Source of the DNA: Bacillota bacterium
GTDB lineage: Bacteria > Bacillota > Limnochordia > DTU080
Assembly: GCA_012838035.1 (NCBI GenBank)
Contig: DUQB01000081.1
Location: forward strand, 1-56,001
DNA length: 56,001 nucleotides
Direction of reading: 5' to 3'
The number at the start of each line of letters is the position of its first letter. The stretch's first letter is position 1. Under the pieces are notes generated by a model, which ran no database searches, was not told the DNA's origin, and saw only the letters and a program-made list of their open reading frames with translations. The translations under genes and the position numbers were made by a program. Positions 8,870-17,904 of the stretch are shown here, one piece after another.

Positions 8870-10954
8870 ATGGCACAAAGGAAGTTTTACATCACGACGC
8901 CCATTTACTATCCAAGCAGTCATTTGCATATTGGGCATGCATATACAACGGTCTACTGCGATACCCTGGCTCGCTGGCATCGCTTGAAGGGTGAAGATGT
9001 GTTCTTTTTGACCGGTTCGGATGAACACGGACAAAAAATTGAGCGTGCGGCGCAGACAGCCGGCAAAACGCCGTTGGCCTACGTAGATGAGATCGTGGCC
9101 ACATTCCAGGCGCTATGGCAACGTCTGAATATCAGCTACGACGACTTCATCCGCACCTCGGAACCGCGGCATCACCGGGTGGTGCAGGCTATATTCAAAC
9201 AGCTATATGATCAAGGCGATATCTACAAGTCGGTATATAAAGGCTGGTATTGCACGCCCTGTGAGAGTTTTTGCCCGGAAACCCGCCTTGTAGACGGCAA
9301 TTGTCCCGACTGTGGTCGTCCGGTGGAAGAGGTCGAAGAAGAGAGCTACTTCTTCCGCATGTCCAAATATGCACCCGCCTTGTTGGCTCACATCGAGGCG
9401 CATCCGGAGTTCATACAACCTGGTACCCGACGCAACGAGATGGTGAGCTTCATCAAGCAGGGACTGGAGGATCTATGTGTTTCGCGGACCACGCATAGCT
9501 GGGGTATTCCCGTACCGATCGATGAGGGACATGTTATCTATGTATGGATCGACGCATTATCCAATTATCTCACGGCGATAGGCTATCTGTCGGATGAAGC
9601 AACCTATAGCAAGTGGTGGCCGGCGGATGTCCATGTGGTTGGTAAGGATATTCTGCGCTTCCACACCATTATTTGGCCGTGTATTCTCATGGCGTTAGGC
9701 GTAGATCTGCCTAAACAGGTATATGGTCACGGCTGGGTCGTGCTCGATTCGGGCAAAATGTCGAAGTCAAAAGGTAATGTGGTGGATCCCAATGTGTTGA
9801 TCGATGAGTTCGGCGCCGATGCCATCCGGTACTTCCTTCTGCGGGAAGTGGCCTACGGACAGGATGCCAAGTACTCCAAGCGGGGCCTGATCGAACGGAT
9901 CAATGCGGACTTGGCGAATGATTTGGGCAATGCCTATCATCGGAGTTTGTCGATGCTTGAGCGGTTTTGCGACGGCATAGTGCCCGCACCCGGTCAGCCG
10001 GAAGCGCAAGACTTAGAGTTGCGGCAATTGGCTGAAATGACTGTTGCGGCGGTTGATCAGCGTCTGGCGCAGTTGGAGGCAAACACCGCCCTCACTGAGT
10101 TGTGGCGTTTAGTAGGCGCCGTCAACAAATATATTGATACGAGCGAACCTTGGAGTCTGGCTAAGGATCCCGACAAGAAAGAGCGCCTGAATACCGTGAT
10201 GTACACAGTCATGGAGTGTCTGCGCATCGTAGCCCTTTTAGCGGGTGCTTTCCTGCCGGAAACCGGGGGAAAAGCCTGGCGGCAGTTAGGTTTAGAGAAC
10301 TATGCCGAAAAGACAGCTCAGGATCTGACCTGGGGTGGATTGCAGGCAGGAACGCGTTCAGCCAAGGGTGAGCCGCTCTTCCCGCGGATTGATGTCGCAG
10401 CATCATTGGCGGTAGAGGAGACGCAACCGGGCGATCAGGGACAAACACAGGCGCCAAGCGGAAAAGGAGCGCATAAGATGAGCGAACATGAAGGATCCAA
10501 GTCGTCGACAAAAGAAAACGAAGCAACTCTAAAACAACCGGCAGCGCCGCAGCAACCGGCGTCCCCCGGACAGCCCAGCGCGCCGCAAGCGCCAAAAACG
10601 GTGGAAAAACAGGATGACGCAGAGGTTAACCTGATCACCATCGACGATTTTGCTCAGGTGCAACTAAGGTTGGCTCAGGTAGAAGCGGCGGAAAAAGTCA
10701 AAGGTGCCGACAAACTGCTCAAGCTGCAGGTAAGTGTGGGCGAGGAGAAACGGCAGATTGTGGCCGGGATCGCCAAGCATTATGCGCCCGAAGATTTGGT
10801 AGGCAGGAAGATTGCCATTGTGTATAATCTCAAACCTGCCAAATTGCGCGGCGAGTGGTCACAGGGTATGTTGCTGGCTGCTAGTGATGATGCTGGTAAT
10901 TTGGCCTTGCTCACGGTGAACGAGGACGTGGCGTCTGGAGCGGAGATCAGGTGA
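8870..10954 (+). CDS. metG: Methionyl-tRNA synthetase with C-terminal tRNA-binding domain
   Basis: ITTPIYYPSSHLHIGHAYTTVYCD, KMSKSKGN, C-terminal VQLRLAQVEAAEKVKGADKLLKLQVSVGEEKRQIVAGIAKHY tRBD. Confidence 0.97.
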   Translation: MAQRKFYITTPIYYPSSHLHIGHAYTTVYCDTLARWHRLKGEDVFFLTGSDEHGQKIERAAQTAGKTPLAYVDEIVATFQALWQRLNISYDDFIRTSEPRHHRVVQAIFKQLYDQGDIYKSVYKGWYCTPCESFCPETRLVDGNCPDCGRPVEEVEEESYFFRMSKYAPALLAHIEAHPEFIQPGTRRNEMVSFIKQGLEDLCVSRTTHSWGIPVPIDEGHVIYVWIDALSNYLTAIGYLSDEATYSKWWPADVHVVGKDILRFHTIIWPCILMALGVDLPKQVYGHGWVVLDSGKMSKSKGNVVDPNVLIDEFGADAIRYFLLREVAYGQDAKYSKRGLIERINADLANDLGNAYHRSLSMLERFCDGIVPAPGQPEAQDLELRQLAEMTVAAVDQRLAQLEANTALTELWRLVGAVNKYIDTSEPWSLAKDPDKKERLNTVMYTVMECLRIVALLAGAFLPETGGKAWRQLGLENYAEKTAQDLTWGGLQAGTRSAKGEPLFPRIDVAASLAVEETQPGDQGQTQAPSGKGAHKMSEHEGSKSSTKENEATLKQPAAPQQPASPGQPSAPQAPKTVEKQDDAEVNLITIDDFAQVQLRLAQVEAAEKVKGADKLLKLQVSVGEEKRQIVAGIAKHYAPEDLVGRKIAIVYNLKPAKLRGEWSQGMLLAASDDAGNLALLTVNEDVASGAEIR

Positions 10955-11724
10955 GCTTCTTAGTTGTCGACACACACGCGCACCTATGTAGCGACGATTT
11001 CGCTGCAGATAGGGAAGCTGTGCTGGCTGCGGCGCATGCCGCCGGAGTAACTTGGGTGTTGGATGTGGCGGATACTTTGACCACATCGCAACAAGCAGCG
11101 CTGTGGGCAGCCGGGCGGGAGGGCGTGTATGCCACAGTCGGCGTGCATCCCCACGACGCCGTCAGCTGGAACGAGCAAACGGCTGCGCAATTGCAGGAGT
11201 TGCTGGAGCAACCCCAGGTATTGGCCGTAGGCGAGACCGGACTCGATTATCACTACGAGTTTTCATCCCGGGATAAGCAAGTCGAGGCATTTCGAGCCCA
11301 ACTGCAGTTGAGCTTGGAATACGACAAACCGGTTGTGATCCACAATCGGGAGGCGGACGCCGATGTTTTGGCCGTGTTGGCAGAGTTTAAGACTAAGCCG
11401 GTGCGCGGCGTGTTTCACTGCTTCTGGAGCGACCGGCTCATGGCGGATGCGGTTCTGGCAGCAGGCTTTTACCTGGGTGTGGGAGGAGCGATCACCTTTT
11501 CCTCCGCCCGCGATTTGCGGGCCGTAATTAGTCAAGTGCCTTTGGAGCGTTTGTTACTGGAAACAGATGCGCCCTATCTGGCACCTACGCCATATCGCGG
11601 CAAGCGTAACGAACCGGCGTATGTAGTGCGTGTAGCCCAAGCTTTGGCGGAGTTGCACCAGACCTCCGTTGAGCATGTTGCGGAGGTTACCAGCGCCAAT
11701 GCCGCGCAGCTGTTCTTGCCGTAA
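10951..11724 (+). CDS. tatD: TatD family DNase
   Basis: VVDTHAHLCSDDF, VGVHPHDA, GETGLDYHYE, LETDAPYLAPTPYRGKRNEPAYV; 4-nt overlap with metG. Confidence 0.96.
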   Translation: MSFLVVDTHAHLCSDDFAADREAVLAAAHAAGVTWVLDVADTLTTSQQAALWAAGREGVYATVGVHPHDAVSWNEQTAAQLQELLEQPQVLAVGETGLDYHYEFSSRDKQVEAFRAQLQLSLEYDKPVVIHNREADADVLAVLAEFKTKPVRGVFHCFWSDRLMADAVLAAGFYLGVGGAITFSSARDLRAVISQVPLERLLLETDAPYLAPTPYRGKRNEPAYVVRVAQALAELHQTSVEHVAEVTSANAAQLFLP

Positions 11725-11883
11725 GCTGCTCAATAATAGTGGCAGCGGTTGGAGAAGGGCGTTGTCTCAGGCTGATACGGCCGTTCTTAGCCATAGTAAC
11801 GATTGAAGATGCCACTGTATATGCAGGTGTTGTCACCGGAGTGGATTGATGGTAGACTATTAAGCACCAGCGTATGGTGGTTC

Positions 11884-11927
11884 AAGCCGGTCTGTGAGGA
11901 AGCATCTCCTCGGCAGACCGGCTTTTT
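11884..11927 (+). terminator. Rho-independent terminator
   Basis: AAGCCGGTCTG ... CAGACCGGCTT TTTG; 11-bp stem and T tract. Confidence 0.8.
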
Positions 11928-12013
11928 GTCATCTAAATTGCTTGGCGATCATCAGCCGGTTGCTCAGGAGCTTAACTAAAAAATCCATGTGCAAAGAACG
12001 GGGGAGTTAAGCA

Positions 12014-12847
12014 ATGCTGGATCAACCGCAGAAGAATCTTGCGCGACTGGTATGGATGTGCACCGAAGCGTATGCTACGCCGGGGTCATATACGGGCATG
12101 AACATAACGATCGATCTGACTTCGCAACAAGGACGTTGGGAATTGGTCGTATTGGCGTTGCTGTTGGCGGCGCGGATTAGTGAATCGGTGGTCGAGCGCA
12201 CATTCCATTTATTGCGCGAAAGCGGCTTGCTCGAATTCGAGCGAGTGCTCAAACAGCGCTTGGCGGACGTTGCGCAAACACAGGACATATTACAAGCGGA
12301 GTACCGGGCTTTGATCAACCGTAATCGTAAAGTGATGGCGATATATGCCAATGCAAAGTGGTTGGCTGAACATCATCAGGGCGACATTCAGCATATCTAT
12401 GAAAGCTGTTTCAAGGTGACGTCTCAGGCTGGCGAAGAAGCGGCCGGCATGACTAAGGCGGAAATAGCCGCCGCCGCAGGCGAGTTAACGCAGCGTTTGC
12501 GCCAATTGCACCAAATAGACAGTCGAGCCAGATGGATGTGCCGGGTGATGCGGGAAGCAGAGGTGTGGCCGCTGGTACCGGTGCAAGCCACCGTCTATTT
12601 TGACCGTCATGTACGTTGCGTGCTGCAACGACAAGGTCTGATCACCACGGGTCAACTGCAGGACCAGCTGCAGGATGCTGAAGAGGTCATCGAGCGGCTC
12701 TTTGATGGCGATACGATCGGTCTGTCTCGGCTGGGTAGATTTGTGTGTCAGAAACACGATCCTCTTTTGTGCGAAGATAAGTGCGGTCTATATGAGTACT
12801 GCAGCTATCGGCAAACCGCGCCGGAGCAGAACGGTTTAGCTCCATAA
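12014..12847 (+). CDS. Divergent endonuclease III-like (HhH-GPD) protein with C-terminal 4-Cys cluster
   Basis: FDRHVRCVLQRQG aligns with VDTHIFRVxxR of EndoIII; C-terminal C-x7-C-x3-C-x5-C (FVCQKHDPLLCEDKCGLYEYC). RBS gggggag before ATG. Confidence 0.55.
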   Translation: MLDQPQKNLARLVWMCTEAYATPGSYTGMNITIDLTSQQGRWELVVLALLLAARISESVVERTFHLLRESGLLEFERVLKQRLADVAQTQDILQAEYRALINRNRKVMAIYANAKWLAEHHQGDIQHIYESCFKVTSQAGEEAAGMTKAEIAAAAGELTQRLRQLHQIDSRARWMCRVMREAEVWPLVPVQATVYFDRHVRCVLQRQGLITTGQLQDQLQDAEEVIERLFDGDTIGLSRLGRFVCQKHDPLLCEDKCGLYEYCSYRQTAPEQNGLAP

Positions 12848-12982
12848 GCGCCGAATCCGCCACAACTCGGATTGTTGTTCGTCCGGGCGCCGTAAGGTCC
12901 AGGTGTGCTGCCCTATGAGAGGTACAGCCGCACTGTAGATCGAAACGTTTATGCTACAATTGTGAATAATGTTCGTGTTTCG

Positions 12983-13012
12983 TTGACATGGCTTACCGCA
13001 ATCTGGTAAGAT
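12983..13012 (+). promoter_or_regulatory. Candidate promoter for purA
   Basis: TTGACA (12983-12988), 18 nt, TAAGAT (13007-13012). Confidence 0.6.
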
Positions 13013-13105
13013 CAGTACGGCATAAGGGTGGAGTGATTTGCTCTGCTCTTTATTTGCGTGAATGCCAAACGTTCACTATAAGTTATTCCGGAGAGGGTGG
13101 CACCC

Positions 13106-14392
13106 ATGTCATCAGTAGTAGTAGTAGGTGCGCAGTGGGGAGACGAAGGAAAGGGCAAGGTTACGGACTACCTTGCAGCCCAGGCACGTACCGTCGTTCG
13201 CTACCAAGGTGGTAGCAACGCAGGTCATACGGTGGTTGTGAATGGGAAAACCTTCAAACTGCATCTGGTTCCCTCCGGTGCCATTCATGCCAATAAGCGG
13301 TGTGTCATCGGTAATGGCGTTGTGATTGATCCGGTCACATTGGTGCAAGAGTTGGAAGGGCTGAAAGAGTCGGGGATCGATGTCCCGCTTCATATAAGTG
13401 AGAGAGCACATGTCATTCTGCCCTATCATAGAGTGCTGGATCAATTAGAGGAACAACGACGCGACCCCGGCAGCAAAATCGGTACCACAGGCCGAGGGAT
13501 CGGTCCTTGTTATGTAGATAAAGCAGCACGTTGCGGCGTGCGGATGCTTGATTTACGGACGCCTGAAGCGTTTCGTGCTCGCTTGGCCGCCGTACTACCT
13601 GCCAAGAATGCGCTTCTAAAGGCTCTGTATGGCCACGAAGGTTTTACTGTGGATGAAATTATGGCGCAGTGCGGCCCGGCTGCGGAGAAGCTGGCACCCT
13701 ACGTAACAGATACTTCCTTGCTGGTGTACAACAGCATCCAAGCCGGCGAGAAAGTGCTTTTTGAAGGGGCGCAAGGGACCTTGCTCGATTTAGATCATGG
13801 CACATATCCCTTCGTCACCTCATCGTCGGCGACTGCCGGCGGAGCGGCTACGGGAAGCGGCGTGGGTCCAAATTTCCTCAATATGGTGGTCGGCGTAGTC
13901 AAGGCGTATACCACACGTGTGGGAGAAGGACCTTTCCCGTCGGAACTGCAGGATGCCATCGGTGAAAAGATCCGACAAAACGGCGCCGAGTTCGGCACCA
14001 CGACGGGCAGGCCGCGTCGTTGCGGTTGGTTTGATGCCGTAGTCGTACGTTACGCGGCCCGCATCAACGGGTTGCAGCAACTAGCGATTATGAAGTTGGA
14101 TGTGTTGAGCGGTATTCCGGAACTAAAGGTCTGTGTGGGGTACAGGCATCAAGGTGCGGTGTGCGAGCATTTTCCCGCAGATATCAATATTCTGGACCAA
14201 TGCGAACCGGTATATGAGACTATGCCCGGTTGGGACGAGGATATCACGGGTATTCGTAATTACGCCGATCTCCCCGCCAATGCTCGAGCGTATCTAGAAC
14301 GTATCGCGGCGCTAACAGGGGTACCGATCGCCTTGGTTTCCGTCGGTCCAGGCAGAGACCAAACCATCACCATAAAAGAGTTGTTTGGCTAA
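13106..14392 (+). CDS. purA: Adenylosuccinate synthetase
   Basis: SSVVVVGAQWGDEGKGKVTDYLA, GNGVVIDP, GTTGRGIGPCYVDK; ATG at 13106 preceded by ggagagg (track start GTG 13097). Confidence 0.97.
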   Translation: MSSVVVVGAQWGDEGKGKVTDYLAAQARTVVRYQGGSNAGHTVVVNGKTFKLHLVPSGAIHANKRCVIGNGVVIDPVTLVQELEGLKESGIDVPLHISERAHVILPYHRVLDQLEEQRRDPGSKIGTTGRGIGPCYVDKAARCGVRMLDLRTPEAFRARLAAVLPAKNALLKALYGHEGFTVDEIMAQCGPAAEKLAPYVTDTSLLVYNSIQAGEKVLFEGAQGTLLDLDHGTYPFVTSSSATAGGAATGSGVGPNFLNMVVGVVKAYTTRVGEGPFPSELQDAIGEKIRQNGAEFGTTTGRPRRCGWFDAVVVRYAARINGLQQLAIMKLDVLSGIPELKVCVGYRHQGAVCEHFPADINILDQCEPVYETMPGWDEDITGIRNYADLPANARAYLERIAALTGVPIALVSVGPGRDQTITIKELFG

Positions 14393-14518
14393 ACCGAGAT
14401 AGCTGCCCAGCTTTTCCGGATGCGCTCGGATAGGATATCCGTTGCCGGAATCGAGCGTTATATCCGAGGGCTGGGCGGCTCTACCTCAGGAACTTGCGGA
14501 AATGGCGTACTCTGGTTA

Positions 14519-14547
14519 TTGACATCAGCGCATCCGTAGGTTAAGAT
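14519..14547 (+). promoter_or_regulatory. Promoter for tRNA-Val
   Basis: TTGACA (14519-14524), 17 nt, TAAGAT (14542-14547), 13 nt upstream of the tRNA. Confidence 0.7.
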
Positions 14548-14560
14548 TATGTGTACGAAC

Positions 14561-14637
14561 GGGCAGGTAGCTCAGCCGGTTAGAGCGCTACGCTCACATC
14601 GTAGAGGTCGGGGGTTCGAGCCCCTCTCTGCCCACCA
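14561..14637 (+). tRNA. tRNA-Val(CAC)
   Basis: Cloverleaf gggcaggtagctcagccggttagagc/ctacg-ctCACat-cgtag/ggggttcgagcccc/tctgccc-A-CCA. Confidence 0.95.
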
Positions 14638-14641
14638 CGCA

Positions 14642-14678
14642 AAAACCCCGTCGGTATCGCATTTCCGTCGGGGTTGTT
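14642..14678 (+). terminator. Hairpin terminator after tRNA-Val
   Basis: aaccccgTcgg ... ccgTcggggtt followed by gtttt; stem with one internal mismatch. Confidence 0.55.
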
Positions 14679-14679
14679 T

Positions 14680-14825
14680 TGTAGCATTGACCGGGAAATG
14701 TAGCAACGGTGTAGCAACTGGAGGCTGTTTCTGTGCAGCCTCTTTCGCATCGTCCAGAATATCCTCCACCACTTTAGCGACCTGTTGATCACGCCCGGGC
14801 ATCAGGTGGGTTTTCGTATGTCAAA
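14680..14825 (-). pseudogene. Tyrosine recombinase/integrase C-terminal remnant
   Basis: Minus frame reads ...THLMPGRDQQVAKVVEDILDDAKEAAQ..., matching the (Y)(T/S)HLMPG-x-D...VAxxLDxxL tail of phage/ICE integrases, with an in-frame stop just upstream; adjacent to tRNA-Val. Confidence 0.6.
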
Positions 14826-15145
14826 TATGCAGCAAACTAACCTGCCGTACCTGGCTCTTCCAGTGCGTCGATGATTCCAGGATGAAGAGCGGTACGGTTT
14901 CTTAAGTACAAGCTCAGATATTTCACCATGTTCCGTACGCTAGTTTCCATTCCGGCACATGTTAGCGGTTGGATATGTAGATCAATGATCTTTGCTATCT
15001 CCTGCACTTCCATGTGCACATAATCGAACCTTCCTTCGGCTCTCATGTCCATGCAAAAGACAGGCAGTAAGCACCTAACCCATTGAAGGCGATGCCTCCT
15101 TGGGGCCTCAGAGTTGTGCGGTTGTTGGGGGGAGTACCGCCTTAG

Positions 15146-15289
15146 TGGGAGCTAGCTGATAAGGATGTAAGCTACACATACCCCGGTACCACAGAGCCTA
15201 TACTGAAGGATATCAACCTACTTATTTGCTCCGGAGAGCGAATATCATTAGTTCGAGGGAACGGTGCGGGGAAGTCGACATTGACGAAA
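15146..15289 (+). pseudogene. ABC transporter ATPase N-terminal fragment (Walker A)
   Basis: WELADKDVSYTYPGTTEPILKDINLLICSGERISLVRGNGAGKSTLTKL in one frame, bounded by a TAG upstream (15143) and loss of homology at the 3' end of the SpoIID gene. Confidence 0.8.
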
Positions 15290-16549
15290 CTAGATCCCCG
15301 GGTAGCCATAGGGTATCCGCATGCCTGTCAGGTTGTACCTCTCAATAGAGACGTCGGTGTAGTAGTACTTCAGAATTTTAGAGAAGCTCCAACCCTCTTC
15401 AGCCATGCTTTTAGCGCCGTATTGCGACATACCTACCCCGTGACCATAACCGCGGCCGTTCACTACGGTGAGTATGTTACCTGGATTCGTCGGATCGGTA
15501 ATGATCTTGCCGTTGGTCATCTTTAGGTCGAAGCTGGGGCTCGGGAGATTATACCACTTACGCAACTGCTCCTTGCTGAAGGTTTGACTGACTCCATCTC
15601 CTATGGCGATATAACCACGCACCTGATCGGATTGCATCACCGGAGCCAACGTGATGATCGTACGCATACCTAATAAGGCGGAGAGCTGAGTGATGGTGAT
15701 ACTCACTGAGCGTGTCCATGTATACCATGGCGATTTGCTCGAGAAGGCCGCATCGTCGCGTGATCTGAGATAGGGTCTGTATGATCCCCAGACGTCTTCG
15801 GAGTTTAATGTTCGCCCCGGACTGGTTGAATGATAGACCGCATCGATGAGTTTTCCCATATAAGAGCCGTCGTTGCCGACGTAAACCAATACGGCGCGAT
15901 CCGTATTACGGACGGCTTCATAAGTGGAGAGCGCTTCGTTTTTCGTACCGGAATATACTTGGCAGTCTTTCGTGTCGCAGATGTCCCACGGGGTGGCATC
16001 GGTGACTTCGCGGTACACGGCTTTGTTTAAGGCATATGTGCGTGCGGCGACCGCTTGCGCCTTCAGGCTTTCCAGCGGCCAGCCGGCCGGCATTTCGCTG
16101 CCGATCACACCGTATAGGTAGTCGTTCATCGGTACTACATTGATGAGATACGGCAGACCACCGTATACCACGGCTTCCATTCCGGCGCGATAGGTAGCGC
16201 CGCCGGTGACGGCAATGCCGTAAATATGCGTAGGCAAAGCGGCTGGAGGGAGTTCATTCGGTGTGAGCGCGAGCCATTGAGTGCTCCATGTTTGATCATC
16301 CAAGCGTACCGTCAAGTGGGGACTGGTAAAGTGTATCTCAACCGGTTGTCCGGCCTTAACAGGTATGGATTGCTTTTCTATACGCAGAGTAGCCGGCGTA
16401 TTTGGTACTAACCGGGCCGGGAAATCAGCCGTGAGGCGGACGCGTATATATAATGCGCCGTTGGAAGCGGCAAAAGCCGCCCAGGTGGAGAGAATTACGC
16501 AAAGAATTATGACAGCGATAAACGAGCAGAGGGTTGTTTTCCGCTTCAC
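15290..16549 (-). CDS. SpoIID/LytB domain protein
   Basis: Signal peptide; YLYGVIGSEMPAGWPLESLKAQAVAARTYAL, GYGHGVGMSQYGAKSMAEEGWSFSKILKYYYTDVSI; GTG start with AAGGAG. Confidence 0.93.
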   Translation of the reverse strand: MKRKTTLCSFIAVIILCVILSTWAAFAASNGALYIRVRLTADFPARLVPNTPATLRIEKQSIPVKAGQPVEIHFTSPHLTVRLDDQTWSTQWLALTPNELPPAALPTHIYGIAVTGGATYRAGMEAVVYGGLPYLINVVPMNDYLYGVIGSEMPAGWPLESLKAQAVAARTYALNKAVYREVTDATPWDICDTKDCQVYSGTKNEALSTYEAVRNTDRAVLVYVGNDGSYMGKLIDAVYHSTSPGRTLNSEDVWGSYRPYLRSRDDAAFSSKSPWYTWTRSVSITITQLSALLGMRTIITLAPVMQSDQVRGYIAIGDGVSQTFSKEQLRKWYNLPSPSFDLKMTNGKIITDPTNPGNILTVVNGRGYGHGVGMSQYGAKSMAEEGWSFSKILKYYYTDVSIERYNLTGMRIPYGYPGI

Positions 16550-16610
16550 ATCACGTCACTCCTTGACATTGATGAGGAGCCGGGGTTCTATCTTATGCAG
16601 GAATGCAAAA

Positions 16611-16646
16611 AATGCACAGTGAGCGACACTAGCTCTACTGTGCATT
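16611..16646 (-). terminator. Terminator of the Gly/Thr tRNA unit
   Basis: 10-bp perfect inverted repeat AATGCACAGT/ACTGTGCATT; on the minus strand followed by TTTTGC. Confidence 0.75.
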
Positions 16647-16651
16647 AAAAG

Positions 16652-16727
16652 TGGAGCTAGTGGAGGGACTCGAACCCTCGACCTGCCGCTTACGAGGCGG
16701 CTGCTCTACCAACTGAGCTACACCAGC
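16652..16727 (-). tRNA. tRNA-Thr(CGT)
   Basis: gctggtgtagctcagttggtagagc/agccgc-ctCGTaa-gcggc/...cactagc-T-CCA. Confidence 0.95.
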
Positions 16728-16736
16728 AGATATTAA

Positions 16737-16812
16737 TGGAGCGGATGACGAGTCTCGAACTCGCGACCCTCAGCTTGGGAAGCTGATGCTCTACCAACTG
16801 AGCTACATCCGC
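16737..16812 (-). tRNA. tRNA-Gly(CCC)
   Basis: gcggatgtagctcagttggtagagc/tcagc-ttCCCaa-gctga/...catccgc-T-CCA. Confidence 0.95.
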
Positions 16813-16853
16813 CTGCACAATCGTGGCTATGAGTTTTGCAGCAAAGTAATTAT

Positions 16854-16882
16854 AGTATAGCGATGTAGCCTGCGAAAAGCAA
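16854..16882 (-). promoter_or_regulatory. Promoter for the Gly-Thr tRNA unit
   Basis: Minus strand TTGCTT, 17 nt, TATACT upstream of tRNA-Gly. Confidence 0.55.
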
Positions 16883-17297
16883 GAGCTTTATGCACGTACG
16901 GCAGATTATGTCAACCGCAGTATTAACGTTCTCTGCAGAGAAAGACAAGCAATATGGCAGCTCTGACCTCGACGGAAAGGCGCCGGTGTGGATCGGTCGA
17001 GTGCGGCTTGTACAGGACCTGCCATTCCGTTTAACACTTCCGATTGATCCCGGGATGCGGTTCATCGTACACTGATACGGCACATCAAACGGTGCGATCG
17101 CACTCATTTCCGGCGCACTGTTCGAGCTGCCGCCATGGTATGTCGACGCCAAGCGTATCATAGGCTACGGCCAGTGCGCTGAACCAATGCAATGCCGCGC
17201 CGAGTGAATGGTTGAGGTGCATTGCCCGATCGCCTTGCAGCAGCTTGAGCCACCGGTTTTGCCTCCGCATCACGGCCTGCCGCGGCTCTATCTCTTG

Positions 17298-17720
17298 TCA
17301 GTGGTGATTGCCCGTAGCGTAGCACCAATGGGCAATCTCTGCTATGAGATCTAAGGGCAGCGGTTTATCAAAGGGCAGTTGCCAGGTACCCTTGCTGGTT
17401 TTGTAATCGATTAGGCGGTATGCAAAATGACGTATGGCTTCATCGCCGGGATAGATACTGATGTGGTCTTTGAACGCGGCAAAGTGGATGATGTTGTGTT
17501 TTTGCCAGTAAGTAGGCATGCGCCACGATATGCGCTCTTGGGCATCCGGAAGAGCAGCCCTGATGGCAGCGCGGATTTGCTCTAACAAAGGCTGAACCGC
17601 TTCGGGTTGCGCGGCGATATACTCGTCTAAGGTTTTGGGCGTTTCGCCGCAGAAGAGGCTCTGGTTGGTCTTCGCAAACTCACGCCCGCATTTTGGACAT
17701 TGCCACACTTTGGTGGTCAC
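17298..17720 (-). CDS. DUF1801 family protein with N-terminal CPxC zinc-ribbon-like motif
   Basis: WQCPKCGREFAKTNQSLFCGETPKTLDEYIAAQPEAVQPLLEQIRAAIRAALPDAQERISWRMPTYWQKHNIIHFAAFKDHISIYPG; GTG start overlapping the upstream stop (GTGA). Confidence 0.85.
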   Translation of the reverse strand: MTTKVWQCPKCGREFAKTNQSLFCGETPKTLDEYIAAQPEAVQPLLEQIRAAIRAALPDAQERISWRMPTYWQKHNIIHFAAFKDHISIYPGDEAIRHFAYRLIDYKTSKGTWQLPFDKPLPLDLIAEIAHWCYATGNHH

Positions 17721-17893
17721 CTCGCTACGACAGTGATGTGTACTTCGTCACCAAGTTGCTTGGTAATCTTTGCGCGGATATCTTTTCGCAACCCGATAAA
17801 ATTGCAAATCGAAAATGCGACATAGGCTTCGTCGATTTCCGGCACCTTTTGGATGACTGCGATAAAATCATAGGTTTTGGGCTTGGAGTTCAT
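17717..17893 (-). pseudogene. DUF1905-like protein with apparent internal deletion
   Basis: MNSKPKTYDFIAVIQKVPEIDEAYVAFSICNFIGLRKDIRAKITKQLGDEVHITVVAR joins the start and the end of DUF1905 without the middle. Confidence 0.55.
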
Positions 17894-17904
17894 GTCATTA
17901 CCTG

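Noticed and set aside
12955-12975. TTGTGAATAATGTTCGTG resembling a Rex site before purA
   Set aside because: Only one half matches TTGTGAA; the second half deviates from TTCACAA and purA is not a typical Rex target.
14402-14480. Long imperfect stem gctgcccagc...gctgggcggc after purA
   Set aside because: Could be a terminator but lacks a T-run and has complex internal pairing; not called as a feature.
14837-15052. 71-aa minus ORF in the tRNA-Val scar
   Set aside because: No homology recognised; treated as part of the degraded region.
17085-17273. 62-aa minus ORF between tRNA-Gly and DUF1801
   Set aside because: No recognizable domain, no RBS; may be a remnant but cannot be supported.
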